Assembly (NCBI GenBank): GCA_030151765.1
Contig: JASLCW010000052.1
Span: 1 to 33,416, forward strand
Direction: 5' to 3'
Length of the DNA stretch: 33,416 nt
From: Marmoricola sp.
GTDB taxonomy: Bacteria; Actinomycetota; Actinomycetes; Propionibacteriales; Nocardioidaceae
Each line of letters opens with the position of its first letter. The stretch's first letter is position 1. Shown piece after piece: positions 1 through 6,961 of the stretch. The notes beneath the pieces are model-generated. The model did no database searches. It saw only the letters and a list, made by a program, of their open reading frames with translations, and had not been told where the DNA came from. The translations under genes and the position numbers were made by a program.

Positions 1-260
1 CGCAGCTTGTTGCGGGTGTTGTCGGCGGTGGCGTCGGCGAAGGTCTCGGCGCAGTCGCCGCCCTGGAGGATGAAGGCCTCGCCCCGGCCGGCCGCCGCGA
101 TCTTGTCCTTGAGCTCGTCACACTCGCCCGCAAAGACCAGCGGCGGGAGGGTGCGCAGCCGCGCGACGGCGGCGTCGAGGGCCGCGGCGTCGGGATAGGT
201 CGGCTGCTGCAGGGGGCCGAGGGCGTGCAGTGCAGCAAGATCGGGAATGGTGGAGCTCAC
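1..260 (-). CDS. Class II DAHP synthase, N-terminal part (cut by window edge)
   Basis: First enzyme of the shikimate pathway, condensing phosphoenolpyruvate and erythrose 4-phosphate. Only 86 codons lie in the window; the rest runs off the left edge. The translation from GTG at 260 is open throughout and reads like the class II (plant/actinobacterial) family: an LQQP segment at residues 17-20, LPPLVFAGE at 38-46, and FILQGGDCAETF at 63-74, whose Cys70 matches the metal-binding cysteine of the family. The GTG start is chosen because a TANNNT box lies six bases upstream with no Shine-Dalgarno sequence, the usual arrangement of a leaderless actinobacterial message. It diverges from the quinone reductase at 345. 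Family assignment is secure from motifs; the missing C-terminal part prevents checking the remaining active site. Confidence 0.88.
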   Translation of the reverse strand, partial: MSSTIPDLAALHALGPLQQPTYPDAAALDAAVARLRTLPPLVFAGECDELKDKIAAAGRGEAFILQGGDCAETFADATADNTRNKL

Positions 261-272
261 CAGACGATTCTA
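261..272 (-). promoter_or_regulatory. Leaderless -10 element for DAHP synthase
   Basis: On the minus strand TAGAAT (272-267) is followed by six bases and then the GTG at 260. A TANNNT box 6-7 bases before a start codon is the signature of leaderless transcription in actinobacteria. No convincing -35 box is visible. Confidence 0.55.
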
Positions 273-344
273 CGAGGCGTGTGCTGCCGCCCTCACCGGA
301 TATCCGGAAGGCGGCCCGGACCCGACGGCGACAGAGGAGAAACG

Positions 345-1271
345 ATGGCCCAGGCAGTGGTGACAACGGACTTCGGCGGGGCGGAGAAGCTCAGGCTCAC
401 GGAGGTCGACGTACCGGCGCCGGGACCCGGCCAGGTCGCCGTGGAGGTCCGTGCCGCCGGAGTGAACCCGGCGGACGTGAAGCTCCGCGAAGGCCTCTTC
501 GGCACCGACCCCTCCTGGCTGCCGATGCGCCTGGGCAGTGAAGGCTCCGGCGTCGTCACGGCGGTCGGCGACGGCGTCACCGGTACGTCGGTCGGCGACG
601 AGGTGATCGCCTTCCGCGCGAGTGGCGCCTATACGACTGCGCTGCTGCTGGACGAGAGCGCCCTGACGCCCAAGCCCGCCGCGCTGAGCTGGGAGGAGGC
701 GGCCGGCCTGATGCTGACCGGCGCCACCGCCGTGCACGCGCTGACCGCGACCGCCGTCGGCGACGGCGAGACCGTCCTGATCCACGGTGGCGCCGGCGGT
801 GTCGGCCAGATGGCCGTCCAGCTCGCCGGCATCCGCGGTGCCCGGGTGATCGCGACCGCCTCGCCCCGCAATCACGATCTGCTCCGGTCGCTCGGAGCCG
901 AGCCGGTGGCGTACGGCGAGGGCCTGGCCGACCGGGTGCGTGCGCTCGCCCCCGACGGCGTCGATGCCGCGCTGGACCTCGTCGGCACCGACGAGGCGCT
1001 CGAGGTCTCGCTCGCCCTCGTCGCCGACCGCAGCCGGATCGCGACGATCGCGAACTTCGGCAACAACGGGATCAAGGTGCTGGGCGGCGGACCCGGAGCG
1101 GACCCCGGCACCGAGATCCGCGACGCCGCCCGTGCCGAGCTCGCCCGGCTGGCCGGCGAGGGCCGGCTCAAGGTCCGCGTCGACCGCACCTTCCCACTCG
1201 CCGATGTCGCGGCCGCCCATGACTACCTGATGACCGGGCACCCCTCGGGCAAGGTCGTGCTCGTCAACTGA
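345..1271 (+). CDS. Quinone oxidoreductase / zinc-binding-type MDR dehydrogenase
   Basis: A 308-residue medium-chain dehydrogenase/reductase of the NADPH:quinone reductase type, probably a cytosolic NADPH-dependent reductase of quinones or enones. The N-terminal GroES-like half contains the family phrase GVNPADVKLREG (about residues 39-50), and the Rossmann half has the nucleotide loop GGAGGVGQMAVQLA (about 149-162). No four-cysteine structural zinc lobe is present, and the catalytic zinc ligands are absent, as usual in the quinone-reductase branch. The ATG at 345 is chosen over upstream in-frame starts because GAGGAGA (334-340) sits at good spacing and the family N-terminus begins here. The stop lies one base from the convergent vapC stop. 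Nothing ties it to the catabolic island, and its true substrate cannot be read from sequence. Confidence 0.85.
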   Translation: MAQAVVTTDFGGAEKLRLTEVDVPAPGPGQVAVEVRAAGVNPADVKLREGLFGTDPSWLPMRLGSEGSGVVTAVGDGVTGTSVGDEVIAFRASGAYTTALLLDESALTPKPAALSWEEAAGLMLTGATAVHALTATAVGDGETVLIHGGAGGVGQMAVQLAGIRGARVIATASPRNHDLLRSLGAEPVAYGEGLADRVRALAPDGVDAALDLVGTDEALEVSLALVADRSRIATIANFGNNGIKVLGGGPGADPGTEIRDAARAELARLAGEGRLKVRVDRTFPLADVAAAHDYLMTGHPSGKVVLVN

Positions 1272-1272
1272 C

Positions 1273-1698
1273 TCAGTCGACCGAACCCCGGGGCACGATC
1301 CAGCGATGCCGGAGTCGCTGGTCCGCCTCGGCAAGGAGTTCGAAGTCCGCGTCGTAGTGGACGAGGACGGCATCGTGAACGATCGCCGTCGCGGCAAGGA
1401 GCAGGTCACCTACGCCCACTGCTCGTCCGTGACCGGACGCAAAGAGCCCCGCTTGCAGGTCTGTCGCGACGACGCCGACCTGATCCGTCAGCGGCAGCCG
1501 GTGAAAGTCTTCGCCCAGGCTGTTGAGGATCCGGGCATGCTCGGTCGCATTTCGCGCCGAATGGCCCGCTTCCAGCAAGCTCACGTCGGAACAGGCAAGA
1601 AGGTCACCCCTGCCCGTGAACTCCAGGACCGCATCACCGACGGGCCTGGCACGGGGCATGCGCTGGACCACCGAGTTGTCCAAGAGGTAGAGCGCCAC
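1273..1698 (-). CDS. vapC: PIN-domain toxin (VapC family)
   Basis: A 141-residue PIN-domain ribonuclease, the toxin half of a type II toxin-antitoxin pair. The four acidic PIN positions are visible: the Asp in YLLDNS near the N-terminus, the Glu in SLLEAGHSAR, the Asp in GVGDLLLAATA, and the Asp pair in HYDADFELL. These bind the metal that cleaves RNA. The start is GTG at 1698, five bases after the antitoxin stop; an in-frame TTG at 1707 overlapping that stop (TTGA) is an alternative, and either implies translational coupling to vapB. It ends one base from the convergent quinone reductase. The RNA target is unknown. Confidence 0.85.
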   Translation of the reverse strand: MALYLLDNSVVQRMPRARPVGDAVLEFTGRGDLLACSDVSLLEAGHSARNATEHARILNSLGEDFHRLPLTDQVGVVATDLQAGLFASGHGRAVGVGDLLLAATAIVHDAVLVHYDADFELLAEADQRLRHRWIVPRGSVD

Positions 1699-1703
1699 CC
1701 CGA

Positions 1704-1913
1704 TCAACGCCAGGCGCTGGCTTGGACCTCGGGATCGCGAAGGTCGGCCAAGGGGTCGCTCTCGATGATCCACTCGACCACCGCACGCTGGCGCTCCTGT
1801 TGCGTCACTCGCCTCAAAGCCGCACGAACGGCCTCGGCCTTGGTCTTCGCGCCGAGCGCGGTCATGGCCTCGTCCAGCAGCTCGTCAGGGATGTCGATCA
1901 GCCGCTTGGTCAT
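1704..1913 (-). CDS. vapB: VapB-type antitoxin
   Basis: A 69-residue antitoxin located directly upstream of the PIN toxin. The opening MTKRLIDIPDELLDEAM and the following LGAKTKAEAVRAALRRV match the short ribbon-helix-helix family of VapB antitoxins (the type beginning with an Ile-Asp-Ile-Asp strand), which bind their own promoter and wrap the toxin with a C-terminal tail, here ending near EWIIESDPLADL. Two in-frame ATG codons exist: 1913, giving the family's usual N-terminus, and 1925, which abuts the GAGGGG purine run so closely that it is a poor start. The order antitoxin then toxin with a five-base gap is typical. An AT-rich inverted repeat just upstream is the likely autoregulatory operator. 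Confidence 0.82.
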   Translation of the reverse strand: MTKRLIDIPDELLDEAMTALGAKTKAEAVRAALRRVTQQERQRAVVEWIIESDPLADLRDPEVQASAWR

Positions 1914-1931
1914 CGTTATCGTCATCCCCTC

Positions 1932-1963
1932 GGTATATCGAAAGCATTGCAACAATGATATCC
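1932..1963. promoter_or_regulatory. AT-rich inverted repeat, putative vapBC operator
   Basis: CATTG (1945-1949), a CAA spacer, and CAATG (1953-1957) form a perfect short inverted repeat, flanked symmetrically by ATATC (1935-1939) and GATAT (1957-1961). It lies immediately upstream of vapB in an otherwise GC-rich region, where VapBC complexes normally bind to repress themselves. Confidence 0.5.
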
Positions 1964-2010
1964 CCGATCGGCGATCTGTGGATAACTGTCGTGGCTGACA
2001 GACTGCCGGC

Positions 2011-2760
2011 ATGGACCTTCCCGTCGCGCATCGGCAACGAGCGGCGGCCGTGGCACTGGAGTGGGGACCGGTGGCGATCGAGGCCCTCGGCGACGCGGCC
2101 ATCGCGGTGGTCGTCGACGTCCTCTCCTTCACGACGACCTTGAGCGTGGCCGCCGATGCGGGCGCCGTCGTACTGCCCTATCCGTGGCGTGCGGGAGCGG
2201 CGGACTTCGCGGCAGCCCATGGCGCCATCGCCGCCGTCGGCCGGTCCCGGGCCGGCGAGGGGCAGGTCAGCCTCTCCCCCGCGTCGATGCGCGCCCATGC
2301 GGCCTCGGGGATGAGCATCGTGCTGCCTTCTCCCAATGGCGCGACCCTTGCGCATCGCCTTGCGGACAAGGGAGTCCGCTGCGTCGGGGCTTCGTTGCGC
2401 AACGCATCGGCGGTCGCCGACTGGATTGCTCACCAGGGGGGACGAGTCGCGGTGATCCCCGCCGGCGAGCGCTGGCCCGACGACAGCCTGCGGCCCGCGG
2501 TCGAGGATCTGTGGGGCGCGGGCGCCGTCGTCGCCGCGCTGGTACGACGCGGCATCGGGCCGGTCTCGACCGAAGCCGGTGTCGCGGCGGCGGCCTTCCT
2601 CGCTCTCGACGACCGGGCCGCCGCCCTGCGCGACTGCGCCAGCGGCCGGGAACTCGTCGACGCGGGCTTCGCGGACGACGTCGAGATCGCCACCGAAGTG
2701 GACGCCAGCCGCGCGGTGCCGGTGCTCGACGGCCTCGCCTTCACTAACTTGGGCTCATGA
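2011..2760 (+). CDS. 2-phosphosulfolactate phosphatase family protein (ComB-like)
   Basis: A 249-residue member of the ComB fold. In methanogens ComB is a Mg-dependent phosphatase acting on 2-phosphosulfolactate during coenzyme M synthesis; actinobacterial homologues are common and their substrate is not known. The diagnostic segment VVVDVLSFTTTLSVA lies near residues 33-47, with conserved LPSPNGA near 107-113 and GERWPDDSLRPAVEDLWGAG in the middle. Start ATG 2011 has only a weak ribosome site. The TGA stop overlaps the next start (ATGA at 2757), so this gene and the DUF1028 gene are translationally coupled. Nothing in the window suggests coenzyme M synthesis, so the name reflects the family rather than the reaction. 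Confidence 0.8.
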   Translation: MDLPVAHRQRAAAVALEWGPVAIEALGDAAIAVVVDVLSFTTTLSVAADAGAVVLPYPWRAGAADFAAAHGAIAAVGRSRAGEGQVSLSPASMRAHAASGMSIVLPSPNGATLAHRLADKGVRCVGASLRNASAVADWIAHQGGRVAVIPAGERWPDDSLRPAVEDLWGAGAVVAALVRRGIGPVSTEAGVAAAAFLALDDRAAALRDCASGRELVDAGFADDVEIATEVDASRAVPVLDGLAFTNLGS

Positions 2761-3593
2761 CTTTCTCGATCGTCGGCCGCGCCGACCATCCCAGCGGCGA
2801 CCCCGAGTGGGGCGTCGCGGTGGCCTCGAAGTTCCTCGCGGTCGGCAACGCCGTGCCGGCGGCGGTCGCCGGCATCGGCGCGATCGCCACGCAGGCGATG
2901 GCCAATGTCGCCTACAAGGCCGAGGCGCTCGCCCATCTCGACGAGGGCGCCACCGCGTCGGTCGCGCTCGAGCACCTGCTCGCCGAGGACGACGACCGGG
3001 AGCACCGCCAGGTCGGCATCGTGGGCGTCGACGCGCCCGCGGTCACGTACACCGGCAGCGCGTGCTTCCCCTGGGCCGGCGGGTACGCCGGCGAGGACGT
3101 CGCCATCCAGGGCAACATCCTCACCGGCCCGGAGGTCGTCGAGGCGATGCGCTCCTCCTGGGAGTCGTCGGCCGGTCAGCCGCTATCACGGCGACTCCTC
3201 GCCGCACTGGCCGCCGGTGACGAAGCGGGCGGCGACAGTCGTGGTCGTCAGTCGGCGGCCCTGTTCGTCGTACGCGAGGAAGCCGGGTACGCCGGCGGCG
3301 ACGACATCGCCGTCGATCTCCGGGTCGACGACCACGAGTCGCCGGTGCCCGAGCTGGCCCGCCTGCTCGACCTCAACGACCTCTACCTGACCGCCTCGAC
3401 CGACGACGAGAAGCTCGCCATCGACGACGAGCTGATGGCCGAGCTCGACGAGCGCGCCCGGGCAGCGGGGCGCACGAACTTCGTCGCCTGGGTGGGCGCG
3501 GAGAACTACGAGATGCGCGTCGCCGAAGGACCGCGACCGGAGTGGATCGACCGGCGCATCCTCGGGATCATCCGCGGGGAGGAGAACCGATGA
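2757..3593 (+). CDS. DUF1028 family protein (Ntn-hydrolase-like)
   Basis: A 278-residue protein opening with MTFSIVGRAD and GWGVAVASKFLAVGNAVP-like sequence (about residues 17-33), the hallmark of DUF1028. The family has an Ntn-hydrolase-type fold; if the initiator Met is removed the exposed Thr2 could be the nucleophile, which is inference. A GIGAIATQAMAN stretch (about 40-51) and a GGDDIAVDLRVDDH segment (about 180-193) are also typical. No reaction is established for this family. The gene overlaps both neighbours by four bases (ATGA at 2757 and 3590), so the three-gene operon is tightly coupled. The family often sits among amino-acid and nitrogen-compound catabolic genes, which fits but does not prove a link to the adjacent island. 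Confidence 0.82.
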   Translation: MTFSIVGRADHPSGDPEWGVAVASKFLAVGNAVPAAVAGIGAIATQAMANVAYKAEALAHLDEGATASVALEHLLAEDDDREHRQVGIVGVDAPAVTYTGSACFPWAGGYAGEDVAIQGNILTGPEVVEAMRSSWESSAGQPLSRRLLAALAAGDEAGGDSRGRQSAALFVVREEAGYAGGDDIAVDLRVDDHESPVPELARLLDLNDLYLTASTDDEKLAIDDELMAELDERARAAGRTNFVAWVGAENYEMRVAEGPRPEWIDRRILGIIRGEENR

Positions 3594-5074
3594 GCATTCT
3601 GGCCATCGACGCCGGCACGACCGGTGTGACCGCGCTGATCGTGACCACGGAGGGCACGATCGCCGCCAAGGGCTATCAGGAGTTCGCGCAGCACTTTCCC
3701 CAACCAGGGTGGGTGGAACACGCCCCGGAGGAGATCTGGCAGGCGACGCTCGAGGCGACGCGTTCCTGCCTGAAGAACTGGGGTGGCGACCATGCGGACC
3801 TGCGCGGCATCGGCATCACCAACCAGCGCGAGACGATCATGCTCTGGGATCGCGAGACTCTGGGGGCTCCCCGACGGGCGATCGTCTGGCAGGACCGGCG
3901 TACCTCGGAGATCTGCGAACGCCTGCGGGGTGCCGGCCACGAGGCGCGCGTCACCGAGCTGACCGGCCTCCGCCTGGACCCCTACTTCTCGGGCACCAAG
4001 CTCATGTGGCTGGCCGAACACGAGCCGCACACGTGGGCCTCGGTGCAGTCGGGCCGCTATGCGATCGGCACCGTCGACTCCTATCTGATCGCCCGGATGA
4101 CCCGGGGCACCTGGCACATCACCGATGTCTCGAATGCCTCCCGCACGCTCCTCTTCGACCTGCAGAAGGGCGGCTGGTCGGCCGAGCTGTGCGAGCTCTT
4201 CGGCGTACCGATGGACGCTCTCCCCGAGATCACCGACAGCTGGGGCGAGCTCGCCACCTCCGACGCGCGGTCCTTCTGCGGCCTCGCGTTGCCGATCGCG
4301 GGCATCGCCGGCGACCAGCAGGCAGCGCTCTTCGGCCAGACCTGCTTCGAGATCGGCGAGTCCAAGTGCACCTACGGCACCGGCTCCTTCATCCTCACCA
4401 ACACCGGCCACACCGTCGAGCGGAGCGAGGCCGGCCTGCTGTCGACGGCGGGCTGGCGGGCGCCCGGATCCGCACTCACCTATGCACTCGAGGGCGCGAT
4501 CTTCGTCACCGGAGCGGCCGTCCAGTGGCTGCGGGACGGCCTTCAGATCGTCGGTTCCGCAGCCGAGACGGCGGCGATCGCTGCCACCGTCGACTCGACC
4601 GAGGGCGTCGTCTTCGTGCCGGCCCTCACCGGCCTCGGCGCACCGCACTGGGATCCCGAGGCGCGCGGCCTGATCATCGGCATCACCCGAGGTACGACGC
4701 GCGCACACATCGTGCGGGCCACGTTGGAGGCGATCACCTACGAGGTCGCCGATGTGACCGCGACACTCCCCTCGTCCGTGACCTCACTCGCGGTCGACGG
4801 CGGTGCCGCCGCGAACGACCTGCTCTGCCAGATGCAGGCGGACCTGCTCGGCGTACCTGTGGAGCGGCCGCGGATCGTCGAGACGACCGCGCTCGGCGCC
4901 GCCTTCATGGCCGGCCTCGGCGTCGGCGTGTGGTCGAGCACCGAGCAGCTCCGCGACACCTGGCAGCTCGACCGCACCTTCACGCCGCACCCGGCGACCC
5001 GAGAGGCCGCGGCCGCCGGCCATCGCCGGTGGAAGGACGCGGTCGAACGCGCCAAGGGCTGGGCCGGACTCTAG
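3590..5074 (+). CDS. glpK: Glycerol kinase (FGGY family)
   Basis: A 494-residue FGGY kinase transferring phosphate from ATP to glycerol in the cytosol. The N-terminal phosphate loop IDAGTTGVTALI (about residues 5-16) replaces the common DQGTTSSR form. The glycerol-contacting residues of GlpK are recognisable: Arg and Glu in NQRET (about 82-86), Trp and Asp in VWQDRRT (about 102-108), Tyr in LDPYFSGTKL, and Asp-Gln in GIAGDQQAALFGQ (about 239-251). The C-terminal half keeps VDGGAAANDLLCQMQADLLG. The start ATG 3590 is preceded by GGGGAGGAG (3576-3584) and overlaps the upstream stop. Glycerol kinase is the best call, but its coupling to ComB-like and DUF1028 genes, with no glycerol facilitator or glycerol-3-phosphate dehydrogenase nearby, leaves room for a different polyol substrate. 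Confidence 0.85.
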   Translation: MSILAIDAGTTGVTALIVTTEGTIAAKGYQEFAQHFPQPGWVEHAPEEIWQATLEATRSCLKNWGGDHADLRGIGITNQRETIMLWDRETLGAPRRAIVWQDRRTSEICERLRGAGHEARVTELTGLRLDPYFSGTKLMWLAEHEPHTWASVQSGRYAIGTVDSYLIARMTRGTWHITDVSNASRTLLFDLQKGGWSAELCELFGVPMDALPEITDSWGELATSDARSFCGLALPIAGIAGDQQAALFGQTCFEIGESKCTYGTGSFILTNTGHTVERSEAGLLSTAGWRAPGSALTYALEGAIFVTGAAVQWLRDGLQIVGSAAETAAIAATVDSTEGVVFVPALTGLGAPHWDPEARGLIIGITRGTTRAHIVRATLEAITYEVADVTATLPSSVTSLAVDGGAAANDLLCQMQADLLGVPVERPRIVETTALGAAFMAGLGVGVWSSTEQLRDTWQLDRTFTPHPATREAAAAGHRRWKDAVERAKGWAGL

Positions 5075-6687
5075 ATCGCGGTGCGGTAGGCCTGCGCCTG
5101 CAGGCGCATCGCGAGCACCTGCTCCGGGTCCTGCAGGTCGACCTCCACCAATGTGGCGATCCGCTTCATGCGGTGCCGGATGGTGTTGGGGTGGACGTGC
5201 AACTGGCGGGCCGCGCGCCGCAGATCCGTCTGGTAGCTGAGCCAGACCTCGAGCGTGCGCACGTAGTCGGTGCCATTGGCCTGGTCGTGGTCGAAGAGCT
5301 CACGCACCGGCCCGGGGGTGTTCTCCAGGCAGGTCGCGCCGAGCGCCCGGGCAAGGAAGAGCGGAGCCCACTGTTCCTCGAGCGTGCTGGCCACGAACAG
5401 GGCAGTCCCGCGGGATCGAAGTCCGGCGAGCTCGTCCGCCTCGAGGCGCGATCCGGGGATGTTCTCGGGCACCCGGCAGACGCCGCCCGCGGCGAAGGCG
5501 AGCCCGGACTTCTCCGCGTGCTGCGCGAGTTCGGTCGCCATCCAGGCCCAGGACCCGGGCGTGCCGCTGACGGCCTCGACGATCGCGTAGACCTCACCGT
5601 CGACGACGCCGATGAGTGGGCGGTGCCAGCCGCCCCGCTTCGCCTGCATGATCACGCTGGCGCAGAGGTCCTCGACACTCTGCTCCACCATGCGACCCGG
5701 GCCGATGTCGGTACCGGACTCGATCACCCGGACGACACGCCAGGGGCCCTCGCCGAGCAGGCCGGCTTCCGGCGTACGGCCGTCGCGCAGCAGGTCGCGG
5801 AGGGAGACCTCCACCTCGCGCCGCTCCACCTCGACGTGCGACTGGAGGCGGAGCAGACGGGACGAGATCGCGACGAGCATCTCGTCGAGTTCCCGGACCG
5901 CCTCCGGCATCGCCGGTTCGTCGAGCACCGCCCACACGGCACCGAGCCACTCGCCGCGGTTGTGCACCGGGACGACCAGGCGCGGCCGGGTGCCGTCGGG
6001 CCCCTCTTCCACGACGAAGGGAGCGGCCGATCCGACGAGCCGGCGGAAGACACCGCGCGCGCGGTAGTGCGCGAGCACCGGCGGCGGCACCCGGCGACCG
6101 ACGATGGTCGCCAGCCGGGCCGGGTCGGTGTCCTCCTGCCCGGTCGAGTACGCCACCAGCCGGGACTTGTTGTCCTCGATGGTCACCGGGGCACCGAGGC
6201 GCTTGGCGGCGGCGTCGGCGAGTTCGAAGAGGTCGTTCTGGCTCGCCCGGTAGTCATCGGCGGCGCGACCACGGTCGAGTGCACCGCGGGTGAGGACGAT
6301 CAGCTGGGCCCACGGCAGCTCCGGGCGGCAGGCGACGAGCGCGACTCCGCGCTCGCGGGCCAGGCCGGCGACGGCCTCGTCGTGGGCGATCCCCGAGCGC
6401 AGGATCACGCCGCTCGCCCGCGCCGCCGAGGCCTCGGCGACCAGCCCGAGCGCGGTCTCCGCAGTACATCCGGCGCCGATCACCAGTTCGCCGCGGCCGA
6501 CGGCCGGCGTCTCCGGGTCGAACAGCACGAGATCGTGGACCGGGTCACTGCCACCGGGGCGGTGGACGAATTCGAGGAGCTGGCTACCCAGCGCGTCGAC
6601 CAGATCGGCCACGCACGGCAACTCCCCGTTGTCGGTGCCCCGGAGCGAACTCGGGACCGGCGACCACGTCGACACTGAACGCTGCAT
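5071..6687 (-). CDS. PucR family transcriptional regulator
   Basis: A 538-residue regulator with the three PucR-family parts in order: an N-terminal PucR sensor domain (about residues 25-140, containing ELVIGAG and SGVILRSG), a central CdaR/GGDEF-like region (about 290-420), and a C-terminal helix-turn-helix of the PucR/HTH_30 type (DLRRAARQLHVHPNTIRHRMKRI, about 490-512). Members are often activators of purine, pyrimidine or amino-acid catabolism. The start ATG 6687 has an AAGGAGG site (6695-6701 on the complement) and a recognisable promoter upstream. It diverges from the D-amino-acid dehydrogenase, the usual position of a pathway-specific regulator, so it is a candidate reader of the GACAA boxes. 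Its TAG stop and the glpK TAG stop share one CTAG palindrome. Confidence 0.9.
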   Translation of the reverse strand: MQRSVSTWSPVPSSLRGTDNGELPCVADLVDALGSQLLEFVHRPGGSDPVHDLVLFDPETPAVGRGELVIGAGCTAETALGLVAEASAARASGVILRSGIAHDEAVAGLARERGVALVACRPELPWAQLIVLTRGALDRGRAADDYRASQNDLFELADAAAKRLGAPVTIEDNKSRLVAYSTGQEDTDPARLATIVGRRVPPPVLAHYRARGVFRRLVGSAAPFVVEEGPDGTRPRLVVPVHNRGEWLGAVWAVLDEPAMPEAVRELDEMLVAISSRLLRLQSHVEVERREVEVSLRDLLRDGRTPEAGLLGEGPWRVVRVIESGTDIGPGRMVEQSVEDLCASVIMQAKRGGWHRPLIGVVDGEVYAIVEAVSGTPGSWAWMATELAQHAEKSGLAFAAGGVCRVPENIPGSRLEADELAGLRSRGTALFVASTLEEQWAPLFLARALGATCLENTPGPVRELFDHDQANGTDYVRTLEVWLSYQTDLRRAARQLHVHPNTIRHRMKRIATLVEVDLQDPEQVLAMRLQAQAYRTAI

Positions 6688-6707
6688 CTGACGTCCTCCT
6701 TCGCGTC

Positions 6708-6742
6708 ATTGACAGTATCAATATCTATGACATCAATAACAA
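6708..6742 (-). promoter_or_regulatory. pucR promoter with overlapping inverted repeat
   Basis: On the minus strand TTGTTA (6742-6737) and GATACT (6719-6714) are spaced 17 bases apart, predicting a transcript starting near 6707, twenty bases before the ATG and just upstream of the ribosome site. An imperfect inverted repeat with ATTGA/TCAAT arms (6708-6722) covers the -10 box, and a related ATGACATCAAT (6727-6737) lies in the spacer. The stretch is strikingly AT-rich for this genome. Autorepression by the PucR-family protein is the simplest reading. Confidence 0.5.
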
Positions 6743-6782
6743 GCCCTTGACTCAGATTGGATCAGTTCCAGTTCCGGCCCGC

Positions 6783-6832
6783 TGTCCGCGTCGGACAAGG
6801 CACCGCACGGGCGCGGTGCGATCCGGACATTG
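6783..6832 (+). promoter_or_regulatory. Paired GACAA boxes upstream of the D-amino-acid dehydrogenase
   Basis: Box 1 is CGCGTCGGACAAGG (6787-6800) and box 2 is CGATCCGGACATTG (6819-6832); their starts are 32 bases apart. Between them CACCGC (6801-6806) and GCGGTG (6813-6818) form an inverted repeat, and TGTCCG (6783-6788) inverts against CGGACA (6792-6797). A near-identical pair occurs before 29863. The rest of 6688-6961 holds the pucR promoter and a leader with no recognisable gene. Confidence 0.6.
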
Positions 6833-6961
6833 CCGCCGCCGACGAGCTCCGATGGGTGCCGGATTCACCCGTCTGGATTGTGGAAAGCGCACACCGGGCG
6901 CACCGAAGCCTGTCCCAGATGAACCGACCGGGGAGCACTCTCGTGGCCCGACGATCATCCC

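Noticed and set aside
1977..1985. A chromosomal or plasmid replication origin around the DnaA-box match.
   Set aside because: Only one box, no cluster, no replication genes nearby; kept only as a low-interest regulatory note.
3709..6678. A nearly 1000-codon open frame on the + strand spanning glpK and pucR.
   Set aside because: Its translation is arginine/proline-rich low-complexity sequence with no family motifs, and it lies over two well-supported genes in other frames. Long empty shadow frames are expected at this GC content.
6709..6737. TTGACA at 6709-6714 as a + strand -35 box for the D-amino-acid dehydrogenase.
   Set aside because: No acceptable -10 box follows at 16-19 bases, and the start codon is 250 bases away; the sequence is better explained as part of the pucR operator on the other strand.
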